This document shows positions 8,196 to 16,404 of a stretch of 64,000 nt of DNA, piece after piece; positions within the stretch are counted from its first letter, which is position 1, and each line of letters opens with the position of its first letter. The stretch comes from Natronoflexus pectinivorans. GTDB lineage: Bacteria > Bacteroidota > Bacteroidia > Bacteroidales > Marinilabiliaceae. The notes below the pieces were generated by a model, which ran no database searches, had not been told where the DNA came from, and was given only the letters and a program-made list of their open reading frames with translations. Position numbers and translations under genes: made by a program. The stretch lies in the NCBI RefSeq assembly GCF_004345615.1, contig NZ_SLWK01000007.1:1-64000 (forward strand). Direction: 5' to 3'.

Positions 8196-8491
8196 CAATT
8201 TAAAAATGAGCCGTGAGAATCATTAAGCAGTTTTGAAGCCGAAGTCTAATACCTCGTTTAGAGAAAATGTAAAGCAACGCATTTTATGTTTTGTAATTAA
8301 TTGTTTACCTTTAATTCTTGATTCAATAGGTCTTTTATTCCGAATATCTCGGGGTTAGTTGTTAGACAAATTAAACTATTAAGTTTAATGAGATTTAATA
8401 GAAATGAGCAAGTCCTTATATGTGATATGTTTGTAAATAAGGCAGATGACTAAATTTGAATAAGTGTTATATTTAATTTAGACCCTATATT
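8196..8491. other. AT-rich intergenic region
   Basis: Between the divergent fmt and lipoprotein genes. Apart from the promoter elements listed separately, nothing recognisable is seen: no hairpin with a T run, no RNA gene. Confidence 0.5.
8430..8458 (+). promoter_or_regulatory. Promoter of lipoprotein gene
   Basis: TAAATTTG at 8451-8458 is a perfect -7 element; TTTG at 8430-8433 is a plausible -33 element although the 17-nt spacing is short. The gene starts 34 bp downstream. Confidence 0.5.
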
Positions 8492-9055
8492 ATGAAAAAA
8501 CATTATGTTGTTTCTTGCTTTTTTGTTATTCTTGCGTTCACATCATGTAAAAAGGATAGTGACTCTGAATATCTTCCATCTTTTGAGGGGATTACGATTA
8601 GAGATAATGGTTATGATCTTCCAATTGAAAATGATCCTGATGATTGGAGGTTAGATGTAGAATTTTCTCAAATAGAACGTAATTTATTTGACACCATAGA
8701 TTTTAACAACATTGCTTCTGTAGAGGAAGCTGTTGTTGAAGAAGTTACTGGATCTATTCCTGCAATTATTAAGTGCCCTAAGCCAGTCTTTTATCCAAAT
8801 CCCGTAAATCATTATGGATATATCAGTCATAATGCAGGAGATATAGTTAATATCGTTGTTGTTAATAAGTCCTTTCAAAGGCTTTTCGAGTTTAGAGGGG
8901 ATTCTTTTCGAGTGATGCGCATCGATTTTAGTGATTTCCCCGAGGGTTTTTACAGACTTTATTACGTATTTCAGAATTTAGAATATGAAATAACTGGAAT
9001 GGGGTATGGAGATGTTTCGGTTGGAATGTTCGATCTCTTTTATGGGGATATGTAG
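8492..9055 (+). CDS. Putative lipoprotein with a T9SS-sorting-like module
   Basis: A 187-residue protein of unknown function. The N-terminus MKKHYVVSCFFVILAFTSCK is a lipoprotein signal with the acylated Cys at residue 19. The C-terminal half (from about residue 103) reads FYPNPVNHYGYI...VVVNKSFQRLFEF...IDFSDFPEGFYRLYY, which is the pattern of the type A sorting domain of the type IX secretion system (PNP start, 'V-D-x-S-x-L-x-x-G-x-Y' middle), but it is followed by about 25 more residues and lacks the usual basic end, so it may be only a structural relative. Single gene with its own promoter, ended by a shared bidirectional terminator. Confidence 0.65.
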   Translation: MKKHYVVSCFFVILAFTSCKKDSDSEYLPSFEGITIRDNGYDLPIENDPDDWRLDVEFSQIERNLFDTIDFNNIASVEEAVVEEVTGSIPAIIKCPKPVFYPNPVNHYGYISHNAGDIVNIVVVNKSFQRLFEFRGDSFRVMRIDFSDFPEGFYRLYYVFQNLEYEITGMGYGDVSVGMFDLFYGDM

Positions 9056-9130
9056 GTATTATATTCTAGTAATTTAAAAACTGTGATATTTCGTTTTGAT
9101 AAATCAGGTTGCTGATTAACAAGTCAATAT

Positions 9131-9160
9131 AAAAGCACGGATTTATCCGTGCTTTTATAT
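9131..9160. terminator. Bidirectional terminator
   Basis: AAAAGCACGGAT (9131-9142) pairs perfectly with ATCCGTGCTTTT (9145-9156). It serves the rightward lipoprotein gene and the leftward rubrerythrin gene. Confidence 0.85.
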
Positions 9161-9189
9161 TATTACTTTTGTGCCTTATGTGTAAATTT

Positions 9190-9768
9190 CTAGTAATGCT
9201 GGCAATCCACTTCAAAGTGTTCACGGTCGTGATCACATGCAGGGCACACTTTTGGTGCTTTTTGAGATTCATGTACAAAACCGCAGTTACGGCATTTCCA
9301 GCGAACTTTCTCTTCCTTCTCGAAAACAGTTCCGTTTTCAACATTTGCCAACAATGCTAAATATCTTGCTTCATGCTCTTTTTCTACTTTGGCGATGTTT
9401 TTGAAAGCGTTGGCGATTTTTTGAAACCCTTCTTTTGCAGCTACTTCGGCAAATTCAGGATAAAGGTCAGCCCATTCCTCGTTTTCTCCTTCTGCAGCGG
9501 CTTTCAGGTTTTCGGCTGTAGTTCCTACTTTTCCCGCAGGGAAAGTAGCAGTTACTTCAACCATGCCACCCTCCAAGTACTTAAAGAATCGTTTGGCATG
9601 CTCCAATTCCTGCTCAGCAGTTTCCATAAAAATGGCTTCAATCTGACGGTATCCCTCTTTGCGAGCCTGCTTGGCAAACATGGTGTAACGACTGCGTGCT
9701 TGAGATTCTCCGGCAAATGCCTTCAATAGATTTTTTTCAGTTTCAGTTCCTTTCAATGATTTTTCCAT
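9190..9768 (-). CDS. Rubrerythrin
   Basis: A 192-residue rubrerythrin, a cytoplasmic peroxidase of anaerobes that reduces H2O2 to water with electrons from rubredoxin or NADH systems. The ferritin-like four-helix domain carries the diiron ligands (FAGESQARSRYTMF, METAEQELEHAKRF, and the later KVEKEHEARY), and the C-terminal rubredoxin-like domain has WKCRNCGFVHE...CPACDHDREHF with the four Fe-binding cysteines. The order is the classical one (diiron domain first). Monocistronic, with a terminator directly downstream. Together with the peroxiredoxin and Tpx in this window it points to an anaerobic, peroxide-exposed lifestyle. Confidence 0.96.
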   Translation of the reverse strand: MEKSLKGTETEKNLLKAFAGESQARSRYTMFAKQARKEGYRQIEAIFMETAEQELEHAKRFFKYLEGGMVEVTATFPAGKVGTTAENLKAAAEGENEEWADLYPEFAEVAAKEGFQKIANAFKNIAKVEKEHEARYLALLANVENGTVFEKEEKVRWKCRNCGFVHESQKAPKVCPACDHDREHFEVDCQHY

Positions 9769-9900
9769 CTTATTATCTTCGTTTTTAGTTAAACTTTCGA
9801 GACTTCGAAAATAATATGGGAAAAGTTGAGAATGAAACTAAATAGGCTGTTCAGTTGCTTTCAACTTATCAACAATCAACTACCAACCCTCAACATCTTA

Positions 9901-11619
9901 TTAAAACCTCCAGCCCAGAGTTACTGCTAATGTATGAGTGTTAGCTTTCATGGAAACTGGCTCCTGAAACTCGTCTTCAATATGTGGAGCATAGTACATC
10001 GAATACATATATTTTTGGTATCTCATCATGTAGGCAACGTCCACAAACATGTTCTGCATTCTGTAACCAACTCCAAAAGAGTAGGTTTGGGTTTTATCTC
10101 CGCTTTTAAAATGATCCGATTGATATGGGCTTTGATAATTGGCAAAACCTCCTCGCAATGTCACGGTCTCTGTAGGTCGAAATTCTGCTCCAAATCTCAG
10201 GTTGTGTGTTGCTCTGAAGGTGTTATTGATTTGATTGTTGAGTTCTGAAACCGCAGCTTTATCGGCTACGCTTGAACTTTTACTGCGGTATTGCATGCTT
10301 GAATTGTCTGTGTACTCATAATCCATGCTTATTAATCCACGAGTGCCAAACAAATAAGATACACTACCTATTGCTTTAAATGGTGTGCGAAAGTTGTACG
10401 AGTTCTCCGCATAACGGCGTTCATCAAATCTGTCCAGATCATAAAACAGGTAAGTTTCTTCATCGTCGCTTAAGTCAATTAAAAACTGGTCAGCAATAAT
10501 TCTTGTGGTATATTCATTGTCAACGGAAAAGAAAGTGGGTGTGTGAAACGCAGCACCAATTCGCAATGCATTAATAGGTTTATAAATGATTCCGGTTTTT
10601 AGATTGATTCCGGTGGCACGTGTTGTTACTCTTTCCCTGAATGTATAATTGTCAAGACCAAAGAACCCTTCTTCTTCGTTATCCAGCCAAAGTTGTTCTG
10701 ATTCAAGCCATCGGTATTCATAATACCCTTCAAGCTGTTCGGGGAAATTTGCATAATTATTTCTGCCTCCTGCAACTTCCTCAAAATGATCCATGTTTCT
10801 GGTATATGAAAAAACCGGAATTCCTAATGATGCTCCAATATAGAACGTATGGCTGATGTTTGCTCCTGCAGCTATATTAAACTCTCCTGAACTTCCGCTT
10901 TCTGATAAAATCCGGGTCTGGTTTATTCCATCCAGAGGTCCCCATTGAGGAACAGCCAGGTCATAACTCGGGAATCCATTCTCATCATCAACATTAAACC
11001 TGTTATATTCAAATGCATTCAAATAGTTATGCGGATATGATTCATTTGGAAACATGCTCGCCACATCTGATGCGTAAGGGTTTCTATCCAATAAAAATGC
11101 ATCATATGCCAGTCTTTCATATAAGTTATCCATTCTACCCATATTAGCATTATGGGTGAACATATCCAATAATGATGAGCCAATATTTAAACCATTTATA
11201 TACGTTTTTCTTGAAAACGTATTGTTTCGGTTATATCCTATGGCAAAATGTGTGCTTATTATTCCACTTGTAGCTTCTCTAATTGGCTTATAAGTACCAA
11301 CAAAACCAATTTGCTGGAAAGGCATGGTGATTCTGTCGTCATCGGTTTTCATCCCATAGTAATCGGCTTCAGTTCTGTCGAAACGAAATGATGGAGTGAA
11401 TGTGAATTCACTGCTTCGGTAAACTGCAATACCTGCCGGATTTATCCCAATGCTGGAGTAATCGCCACCCAATGAGCCCATAGCATTTCCTAACGACATG
11501 CTTCTGGCAGTTCCGGTGGGCTGGCTTGATGTAAACCGAATGGCATCTTCTGTTGTTTGGCCTGTTACCATTAATGAAGCTGTTAGAAAGGCCAAAGCAC
11601 CTATATATCTTTTCATCAT
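9901..11619 (-). CDS. Outer-membrane beta-barrel protein, OmpP1/FadL-like
   Basis: A 572-residue outer-membrane protein. It has a signal peptide (about 1-20, cleaved after VTG), then the FadL/OmpP1-like start TEDAIRFTSSQPTGTARSMS with LGNAMGSLGGDYSSIGINPAG, alternating hydrophobic strands to the end, and a terminal Phe (TLGWRF), as expected of a barrel. FadL relatives carry hydrophobic molecules across the outer membrane; in Bacteroidota such proteins are sometimes loosely annotated as hemin receptors. The substrate cannot be read from sequence. It is downstream of the aromatic-rich lipoprotein gene but separated from it by 340 bp with a hairpin and repeats, so it is probably transcribed alone. 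Confidence 0.8.
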   Translation of the reverse strand: MMKRYIGALAFLTASLMVTGQTTEDAIRFTSSQPTGTARSMSLGNAMGSLGGDYSSIGINPAGIAVYRSSEFTFTPSFRFDRTEADYYGMKTDDDRITMPFQQIGFVGTYKPIREATSGIISTHFAIGYNRNNTFSRKTYINGLNIGSSLLDMFTHNANMGRMDNLYERLAYDAFLLDRNPYASDVASMFPNESYPHNYLNAFEYNRFNVDDENGFPSYDLAVPQWGPLDGINQTRILSESGSSGEFNIAAGANISHTFYIGASLGIPVFSYTRNMDHFEEVAGGRNNYANFPEQLEGYYEYRWLESEQLWLDNEEEGFFGLDNYTFRERVTTRATGINLKTGIIYKPINALRIGAAFHTPTFFSVDNEYTTRIIADQFLIDLSDDEETYLFYDLDRFDERRYAENSYNFRTPFKAIGSVSYLFGTRGLISMDYEYTDNSSMQYRSKSSSVADKAAVSELNNQINNTFRATHNLRFGAEFRPTETVTLRGGFANYQSPYQSDHFKSGDKTQTYSFGVGYRMQNMFVDVAYMMRYQKYMYSMYYAPHIEDEFQEPVSMKANTHTLAVTLGWRF

Positions 11620-11764
11620 GATGAGTTTTATTGGTTTTTAGAAATTATGAATCCAGAGGTAACAATATTCCTTAAATATTAATTAGTAATCTATATCTAG
11701 TGTCAAATCAATCATAAATTGACGGGTTAATATAGTGCGTATGCCTTGGCTTCGACGTGAGTGT

Positions 11765-11830
11765 TCGACTGAGCTCACACCGAAGTCTCACACCGAAATC
11801 TGAGCCGAATGGGGCTAGGGGTGAGCTCTG
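11765..11830. repeat. Small direct and inverted repeat element
   Basis: Direct repeats CTCACACCGAAGT (11774-11786) and CTCACACCGAAAT (11787-11799) are followed by a degenerate third copy, and GAGCTCAC (11771-11778) is inverted as GTGAGCTC (11821-11828). The core CTGAGCTC...CGAAGT also occurs at about 59680, so this may be a dispersed intergenic repeat family. Confidence 0.55.
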
Positions 11831-11898
11831 GATACAATTCTATTTTGATATAACACTAACCCGTTTTGTTAATTTTTTAACAAATCAATGAGTTTTAT

Positions 11899-11933
11899 TT
11901 TCCCTCAGTTTTTTCAAAAAAAACTGAGGGAAA
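11899..11933 (-). other. Hairpin at 3' end of aromatic-rich lipoprotein gene
   Basis: Perfect 16-bp stem around a 3-nt loop (CCCTCAGTTTTTT against its complement). On the minus strand it follows the lipoprotein stop by about 30 nt, but no T run follows, so it may stabilise the mRNA end rather than terminate transcription. Confidence 0.55.
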
Positions 11934-11963
11934 TATAAATTTGAGGAGAATTTTATCTAAATT

Positions 11964-13580
11964 TTAGCGGCGTCCACCTCTGGATGAAGAACTGCTTGAG
12001 CTACTACTTCCACCTGAACTTCTGCTTGAAGACCCACTGCTGCTTGATGGCGCAACTGATCTGGATGGTGTACTGCTGCTTGAAGGTGCAACTGACCTTG
12101 AAGGTGTGCTGCTTCTCGCTGGCGCAACCGATCTGGATGGTGTTGTAGTTCTTGAAGGAGAACTCTGAACACCTGATTGTCTTTGCGGTGCGCTGCTGCT
12201 ACCTCGTTGGTATGTCGCCGGTGCGCTCTGCCTGGTTGTTGCTCCAGACTGACGGTTCCCGGTATTTTGAATGTCTTGCCTGGTTGGCGCTGATTGCACA
12301 GATCTTGTGTTTTGCTGTGTTGCAGTACGCGATGTTTGTTGCACTTGCCGAGTTGTACTACTACTTGCTCCCTGAACTGTTCCGGTGGTTTGTGTCTGCC
12401 TTGTATTATTGGCATTACTTACTCTTGTGTAGGTTGCCCGGTTGTATGTTGGTCTTGTGTTTCCTTCTGGTTGAGAGTACGTAGGTGTATAACTTCTTCT
12501 TACAGTAGTCTCAGAGTTCCTACGTGATGAAGATGAAGCAGAACCTTCTCTTGTAGATCTAAGTTCCCCGTCACCGCTGGTTCCTCTGGCAATCGCTCCG
12601 CTTGCATTCCCTGATACACGGCTTGATCTTTCACGTGCATCTAAAGTGGATGTTCGTGCCATGCGATCGTCCGAAGAGGTTCTTGTGGCTCTGTCGGTGG
12701 TACTTCTCAGGCCTTCACTTCTACCAACTGATGCCGTTCCACGACTGTCTCCGCTTAAGCTACCTCTGAATCCTTGATATACAACAGGACGGGTAGTATG
12801 TGGTCTGTGATTGTAAGGTCTGTGATACGCATAATAAGGATTGTGATAAAATGGCCTGTAATAGCCACCCCAAAAATACGGTCTGTGCCAGTGCCAGTAA
12901 TGACCTGCAAACCAAGGTGAATGCCAGTCATACCATCCGAATCCATAGTATGGCGATCCAAAATGCCAACTCATACCCCACCCGAATGGGCGTCCATGCC
13001 ATCCACCAAAGTAGAAACTATTATACCATCTGTTGTGCCAAGCTGGAACTGCGTAAGCATAATGTCCGTCAACATATACATTCCAGTCATAATGGTTGAA
13101 ATACACTATCTCGCTGTAAACCGGAGAGTGATAAGGGATTCGTATAGCAGGGCCATGAAACCTGATGATGCGTTCTGCATAGTTTCGATCCGAGGCAGAG
13201 CCTCTAAATCCATCTACCCAATATCCGGTTTCTTCATTGTAATAGAGTAAAGTATCCGTTTCCTGAATGTTTTCATCACTCAGAATGGCAGCATACTCTT
13301 CCTGGATTCCTGAAAAATCACGAAGGTCTTGCTGTTCGCGAGATCTTTGGCTTCTTTCGAATTCATTTTGCTGAATGGCCAAATCACGTCTTTCATTTTT
13401 TCTATCTTCACCAGTCAATGAGGGTACAGGCGAGAATGCCTGATGCACATTTTCACGACTGGATCCTGGTACAAAATAAATATCATCGTAATAAACTCCA
13501 GGCCCTGTCAAATTAGTTGATGCGCAGGATGTAAGAATCATTACGCTTACCAGTGCAGTTGTTAGTTTTATAGCTTTCAT
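11964..13580 (-). CDS. Aromatic/His-rich lipoprotein with Ser/Arg-rich tail
   Basis: A 538-residue protein that I do not recognise as a named family, though similar proteins occur in Bacteroidota. A lipoprotein signal ends at Cys19 (LTSC). Residues about 20-130 are charged and helical. Residues about 140-270 are extremely rich in Tyr, Trp, His, Phe and Gly (for example FGWGMSWHFGSPYYGFGWYDW), with hardly any charged residues. The rest is low-complexity Thr/Ser/Arg/Gln (RSVAPARSSTPSRSVAPSSS) and ends in a poly-Ser run and RGGRR. The low-complexity part has open alternative frames that are not genes. An unusually strong Shine-Dalgarno precedes it. It is probably an abundant, surface or periplasmic, partly disordered lipoprotein. 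Confidence 0.8.
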   Translation of the reverse strand: MKAIKLTTALVSVMILTSCASTNLTGPGVYYDDIYFVPGSSRENVHQAFSPVPSLTGEDRKNERRDLAIQQNEFERSQRSREQQDLRDFSGIQEEYAAILSDENIQETDTLLYYNEETGYWVDGFRGSASDRNYAERIIRFHGPAIRIPYHSPVYSEIVYFNHYDWNVYVDGHYAYAVPAWHNRWYNSFYFGGWHGRPFGWGMSWHFGSPYYGFGWYDWHSPWFAGHYWHWHRPYFWGGYYRPFYHNPYYAYHRPYNHRPHTTRPVVYQGFRGSLSGDSRGTASVGRSEGLRSTTDRATRTSSDDRMARTSTLDARERSSRVSGNASGAIARGTSGDGELRSTREGSASSSSRRNSETTVRRSYTPTYSQPEGNTRPTYNRATYTRVSNANNTRQTQTTGTVQGASSSTTRQVQQTSRTATQQNTRSVQSAPTRQDIQNTGNRQSGATTRQSAPATYQRGSSSAPQRQSGVQSSPSRTTTPSRSVAPARSSTPSRSVAPSSSSTPSRSVAPSSSSGSSSRSSGGSSSSSSSSSRGGRR

Positions 13581-13587
13581 AATATCT

Positions 13588-13593
13588 CCTCCT
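13588..13593 (-). promoter_or_regulatory. Strong Shine-Dalgarno site
   Basis: AGGAGG (within TGAGGAGGAGATATT) lies 7 nt before the ATG at 13580 on the minus strand. Most genes in this window have no such site, as is usual for Bacteroidota, so it is notable and suggests high expression. Confidence 0.75.
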
Positions 13594-14054
13594 CATTGGT
13601 TTGCTACTTTTAATTTAGCAAATACTATACCAAAACATATCTCTTCTTCTTTGATTTGCTTATTTATATAAAATACTTCTAAAATATGTAAAATATTACT
13701 CAAATATGGCTGTTTGTTTGCAAATATACAAACAAAGAACTTGTTTTCGTAAAGCAACTGCATTTAAACAGAAGCTATGTTTAGGCAATGTTTATAACCT
13801 GTTTAAATTCTATTTAAGTGTTTTTTATTTTTATGTTAGCAGAGCATGTTTTGTAGGATGTGTTTTATGTAATTGTCAGTGGGTCAGGTTTGTATTGTTG
13901 TAGTTTAAGTTAGCGTCCGGAGTTGAATCTTTCTGTTTCCATAAACTATTAGTGATTTTTCGCTCTTTTTAAGGCGATAATTCCTATTTTTGTGCCTCAA
14001 AATGTGACACACAGTTAGAGTTTTAGATTCATTATTTTTGAATTAATCATTTTT
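13594..14054. other. AT-rich divergent intergenic region
   Basis: Between the leftward lipoprotein gene and proS. Nothing but the proS -7 element and the Shine-Dalgarno site is recognised. The small open frame at 13706-13903 has an implausible composition and is not called. Confidence 0.5.
13985..13992 (+). promoter_or_regulatory. -7 element for proS
   Basis: TATTTTTG, a perfect TAnnTTTG, 62 bp before the proS start. No clear -33 element. Confidence 0.5.
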
Positions 14055-15530
14055 ATGGCAAAAGTATTAACAAGCCGTTCCGAGAGTTATGCACAATGGT
14101 ACAATGATTTGGTGCTAAAAGCTGATTTGGCTGAAAACTCTTCCGTACGTGGGTGTATGGTTATAAAGCCTTACGGTTACGCTATTTGGGAAAAAATGCA
14201 ACGTGTTTTAGATGATATGTTTAAAGAAACCGGACACGTTAATGCTTATTTCCCCCTGTTCATTCCAAAATCATTTTTTAGCAAAGAGGCTGCTCACGTA
14301 GATGGTTTCGCCAAAGAGTGTGCTATAGTTACTCACTACAGACTGAAAAATGATCCTGATGGTAAAGGTGTAATCGTTGACCCGGATGCCAAACTTGAAG
14401 AAGAGTATATTGTTCGTCCCACATCAGAAACCATCATTTGGAATACATATAAAAACTGGATTCAATCCTACCGTGATTTACCAATTTTGGTTAATCAATG
14501 GGCAAATGTGGTAAGATGGGAAATGCGCACCAGATTGTTTTTGAGAACTGCTGAGTTCTTATGGCAGGAAGGACATACTGCCCATTCAACAAAAGAGGAA
14601 GCGATAAAAGAAACTGAAACCATGCTTGGTGTTTATGCCAATTTTGCTGAGCAGTGGATGGCAATGCCGGTGGTTCAAGGATATAAAACTGCCAACGAGA
14701 GATTTGCCGGTGCATTGGAAACTTTAACCATTGAAGCTTTGATGCAGGATGGAAAAGCTCTTCAATCAGGTACATCGCACTTTCTTGGTCAAAATTTTGC
14801 CAAAGCTTTTGACGTAACTTTCACCAACAAAGAAGGAAAAATTGAGCATGTATGGGCAACTTCATGGGGTGTTTCAACACGATTGATGGGAGCACTAATC
14901 ATGACTCACTCAGATGATAACGGATTGGTTTTGCCTCCCAAACTTGCACCTACTCAGGTAGTCATTGTGCCTATATACAAAAAAGATGAAGAGTTAAGCA
15001 AAATATCAGAAGTAGCGGAAAAACTGGTGACTGAATTGAAATTACGCGGTATTTCGGTGAAATATGACGATGATGACAAGCGAAAACCCGGTTGGAAATT
15101 TGCAGAGTACGAATTAAAAGGTGTACCCGTTCGTTTAGCCATTGGCCCACGCGATCTTGAAAACGGAACAGTGGAAGTTGCCCGAAGGGATACCCTTACC
15201 AAGGAAATTATGCCACTAGAAGGTATCACTGGTAAGATTGAAGCTTTATTGAATGATATTCAGGAGAATATTTTCAAAAAGGCACTTGATTACCGCACAG
15301 AGCACACAACGAAAGTGGACGATTACGAGGAGTTCAAGCAACTTTTGGATGATAAAGGTGGATTTTTCCTCTGTCACTGGGACGGAACCTCTGAAACCGA
15401 AGAAAAAATTAAAGCCGATACAAAAGCTACCATTCGTTGTATCCCATTGGATGCGCCCGATGAAGAGGGTAAATGTATGGTTACTGGTAAACCATCTTCA
15501 AAGCGAGTGTTGTTTGCACGATCGTATTAG
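14055..15530 (+). CDS. proS: Prolyl-tRNA synthetase, archaeal/eukaryotic type
   Basis: ProS charges tRNA(Pro) with proline. At 491 residues it is the short type without the bacterial editing insertion. Class II motifs are visible: motif 2 region [21 protein letters not shown], the [17 protein letters not shown] substrate loop, and motif 3 around [17 protein letters not shown]. The anticodon-binding domain begins near residue 300 ([13 protein letters not shown]), and the C-terminal extension ends in the zinc-domain-like [19 protein letters not shown] segment and the terminal Tyr typical of this type. Monocistronic, with its own promoter and a downstream hairpin. Confidence 0.97.
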   Translation: MAKVLTSRSESYAQWYNDLVLKADLAENSSVRGCMVIKPYGYAIWEKMQRVLDDMFKETGHVNAYFPLFIPKSFFSKEAAHVDGFAKECAIVTHYRLKNDPDGKGVIVDPDAKLEEEYIVRPTSETIIWNTYKNWIQSYRDLPILVNQWANVVRWEMRTRLFLRTAEFLWQEGHTAHSTKEEAIKETETMLGVYANFAEQWMAMPVVQGYKTANERFAGALETLTIEALMQDGKALQSGTSHFLGQNFAKAFDVTFTNKEGKIEHVWATSWGVSTRLMGALIMTHSDDNGLVLPPKLAPTQVVIVPIYKKDEELSKISEVAEKLVTELKLRGISVKYDDDDKRKPGWKFAEYELKGVPVRLAIGPRDLENGTVEVARRDTLTKEIMPLEGITGKIEALLNDIQENIFKKALDYRTEHTTKVDDYEEFKQLLDDKGGFFLCHWDGTSETEEKIKADTKATIRCIPLDAPDEEGKCMVTGKPSSKRVLFARSY

Positions 15531-15553
15531 TCTGTTCGTTTTAATACACAGAT

Positions 15554-15617
15554 ACAAAGCTCACAAAGGATTGTCTAAATCTCCTTTGTGAGCTTTGTGC
15601 TTTCGTGGGTGTTTTTT
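15554..15617 (+). terminator. Long inverted repeat after proS
   Basis: ACAAAGCTCACAAAGGA (15554-15570) pairs perfectly with 15582-15598 around an 11-nt loop. The T run (15611-15617) is 12 nt further on, so this may be a repeat-type hairpin acting as a 3' end rather than a standard intrinsic terminator. Confidence 0.6.
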
Positions 15618-15711
15618 TATTTTGAGTCTCGACTCTTTTTTTTAGCCCCCTGGTCACTTTTTGCAATATTTCATTAAATTGTAGCACTCAATTAATCATT
15701 AAGAACCATTT

Positions 15712-16386
15712 ATGGAAAAGAGAATAGTTGAATTGCTAAGGACACGTGCATCTTTAAAACAAGGTGTTTTTGACACTACCCTGGATACATTTAATATACT
15801 GAAAGAAGCTCTAAGAGACTTACCATCTCATTATAATTCTCAAATTGCTGAGCAGGATAGTCGATTATTTCTGGAATATGAGGAAGTTGGCAACTTTGTA
15901 GCCAAACTAAAAATTGCAGGTGATGTTTTGGTTTTTTTCATGCATACCAATGCTTTTATGTTCGATCGCGATCATAAAGTATGGAACAATGCGTATGTCA
16001 AGGAAAATGGAGCTCGATGTTATACTGGCGTCATAAATATCTACAATTTTTTATACGACTCTTTCCGATACAGCCGGATGGAGGATTACGGTTACATGGT
16101 GGCGAGGGTTTTTGTAAACCGGGAACGTAGTTTTTTTGTTGAAGGTAAAAGACAACGATCTATGGGATTGAGCAATTTTGGTAAGTCAAAACTTGATAAA
16201 GATAACATTCTCAAAATTGTAGAAACGGCCATGCACTATTCCCTTGAATTTGATTTGCTGGTACCCCCATACGAAAATATGAATGTAATTACCATGGCTC
16301 AGATGAACGAAGAAATTTTTCAATCGCGACAACGAACCGGTAAGCGATTAGGTTTTATCTTTAAAAGTGATGATGTACAGCAATAA
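15712..16386 (+). CDS. Conserved hypothetical protein
   Basis: A 224-residue soluble protein that I do not recognise. It has no signal peptide or membrane helix and no low complexity. Visible features are an N-terminal helical segment (RTRASLKQGVFDTTLDTFNI), a beta-rich core (LEYEEVGNFVAKLKIAGDVLVFFMHTNAF split by a loop) with an aromatic cluster (NIYNFLYDSFRYSRMEDYGYM) and a basic segment VNRERSFFVEGKRQRSMG. The sequence looks well conserved in style rather than decayed. It ends 18 bp before pepT and is probably cotranscribed with it. No function is suggested. Confidence 0.75.
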   Translation: MEKRIVELLRTRASLKQGVFDTTLDTFNILKEALRDLPSHYNSQIAEQDSRLFLEYEEVGNFVAKLKIAGDVLVFFMHTNAFMFDRDHKVWNNAYVKENGARCYTGVINIYNFLYDSFRYSRMEDYGYMVARVFVNRERSFFVEGKRQRSMGLSNFGKSKLDKDNILKIVETAMHYSLEFDLLVPPYENMNVITMAQMNEEIFQSRQRTGKRLGFIFKSDDVQQ

Positions 16387-16404
16387 ACATACTGTTAGTT
16401 ATTT

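Larger units (their letters stand above)
11620..11963. other. Intergenic region with repeat and hairpin
   Basis: Between two leftward genes. It holds the small repeat at 11765-11830 and the hairpin at 11899-11933, both listed separately. The rest is AT-rich and shows no gene. Confidence 0.5.

Noticed and set aside
11957-12527. Other-frame proteins in the low-complexity end of the aromatic-rich lipoprotein gene
   Set aside because: Repetitive codons open other frames; the main frame has a lipoprotein signal and Shine-Dalgarno.
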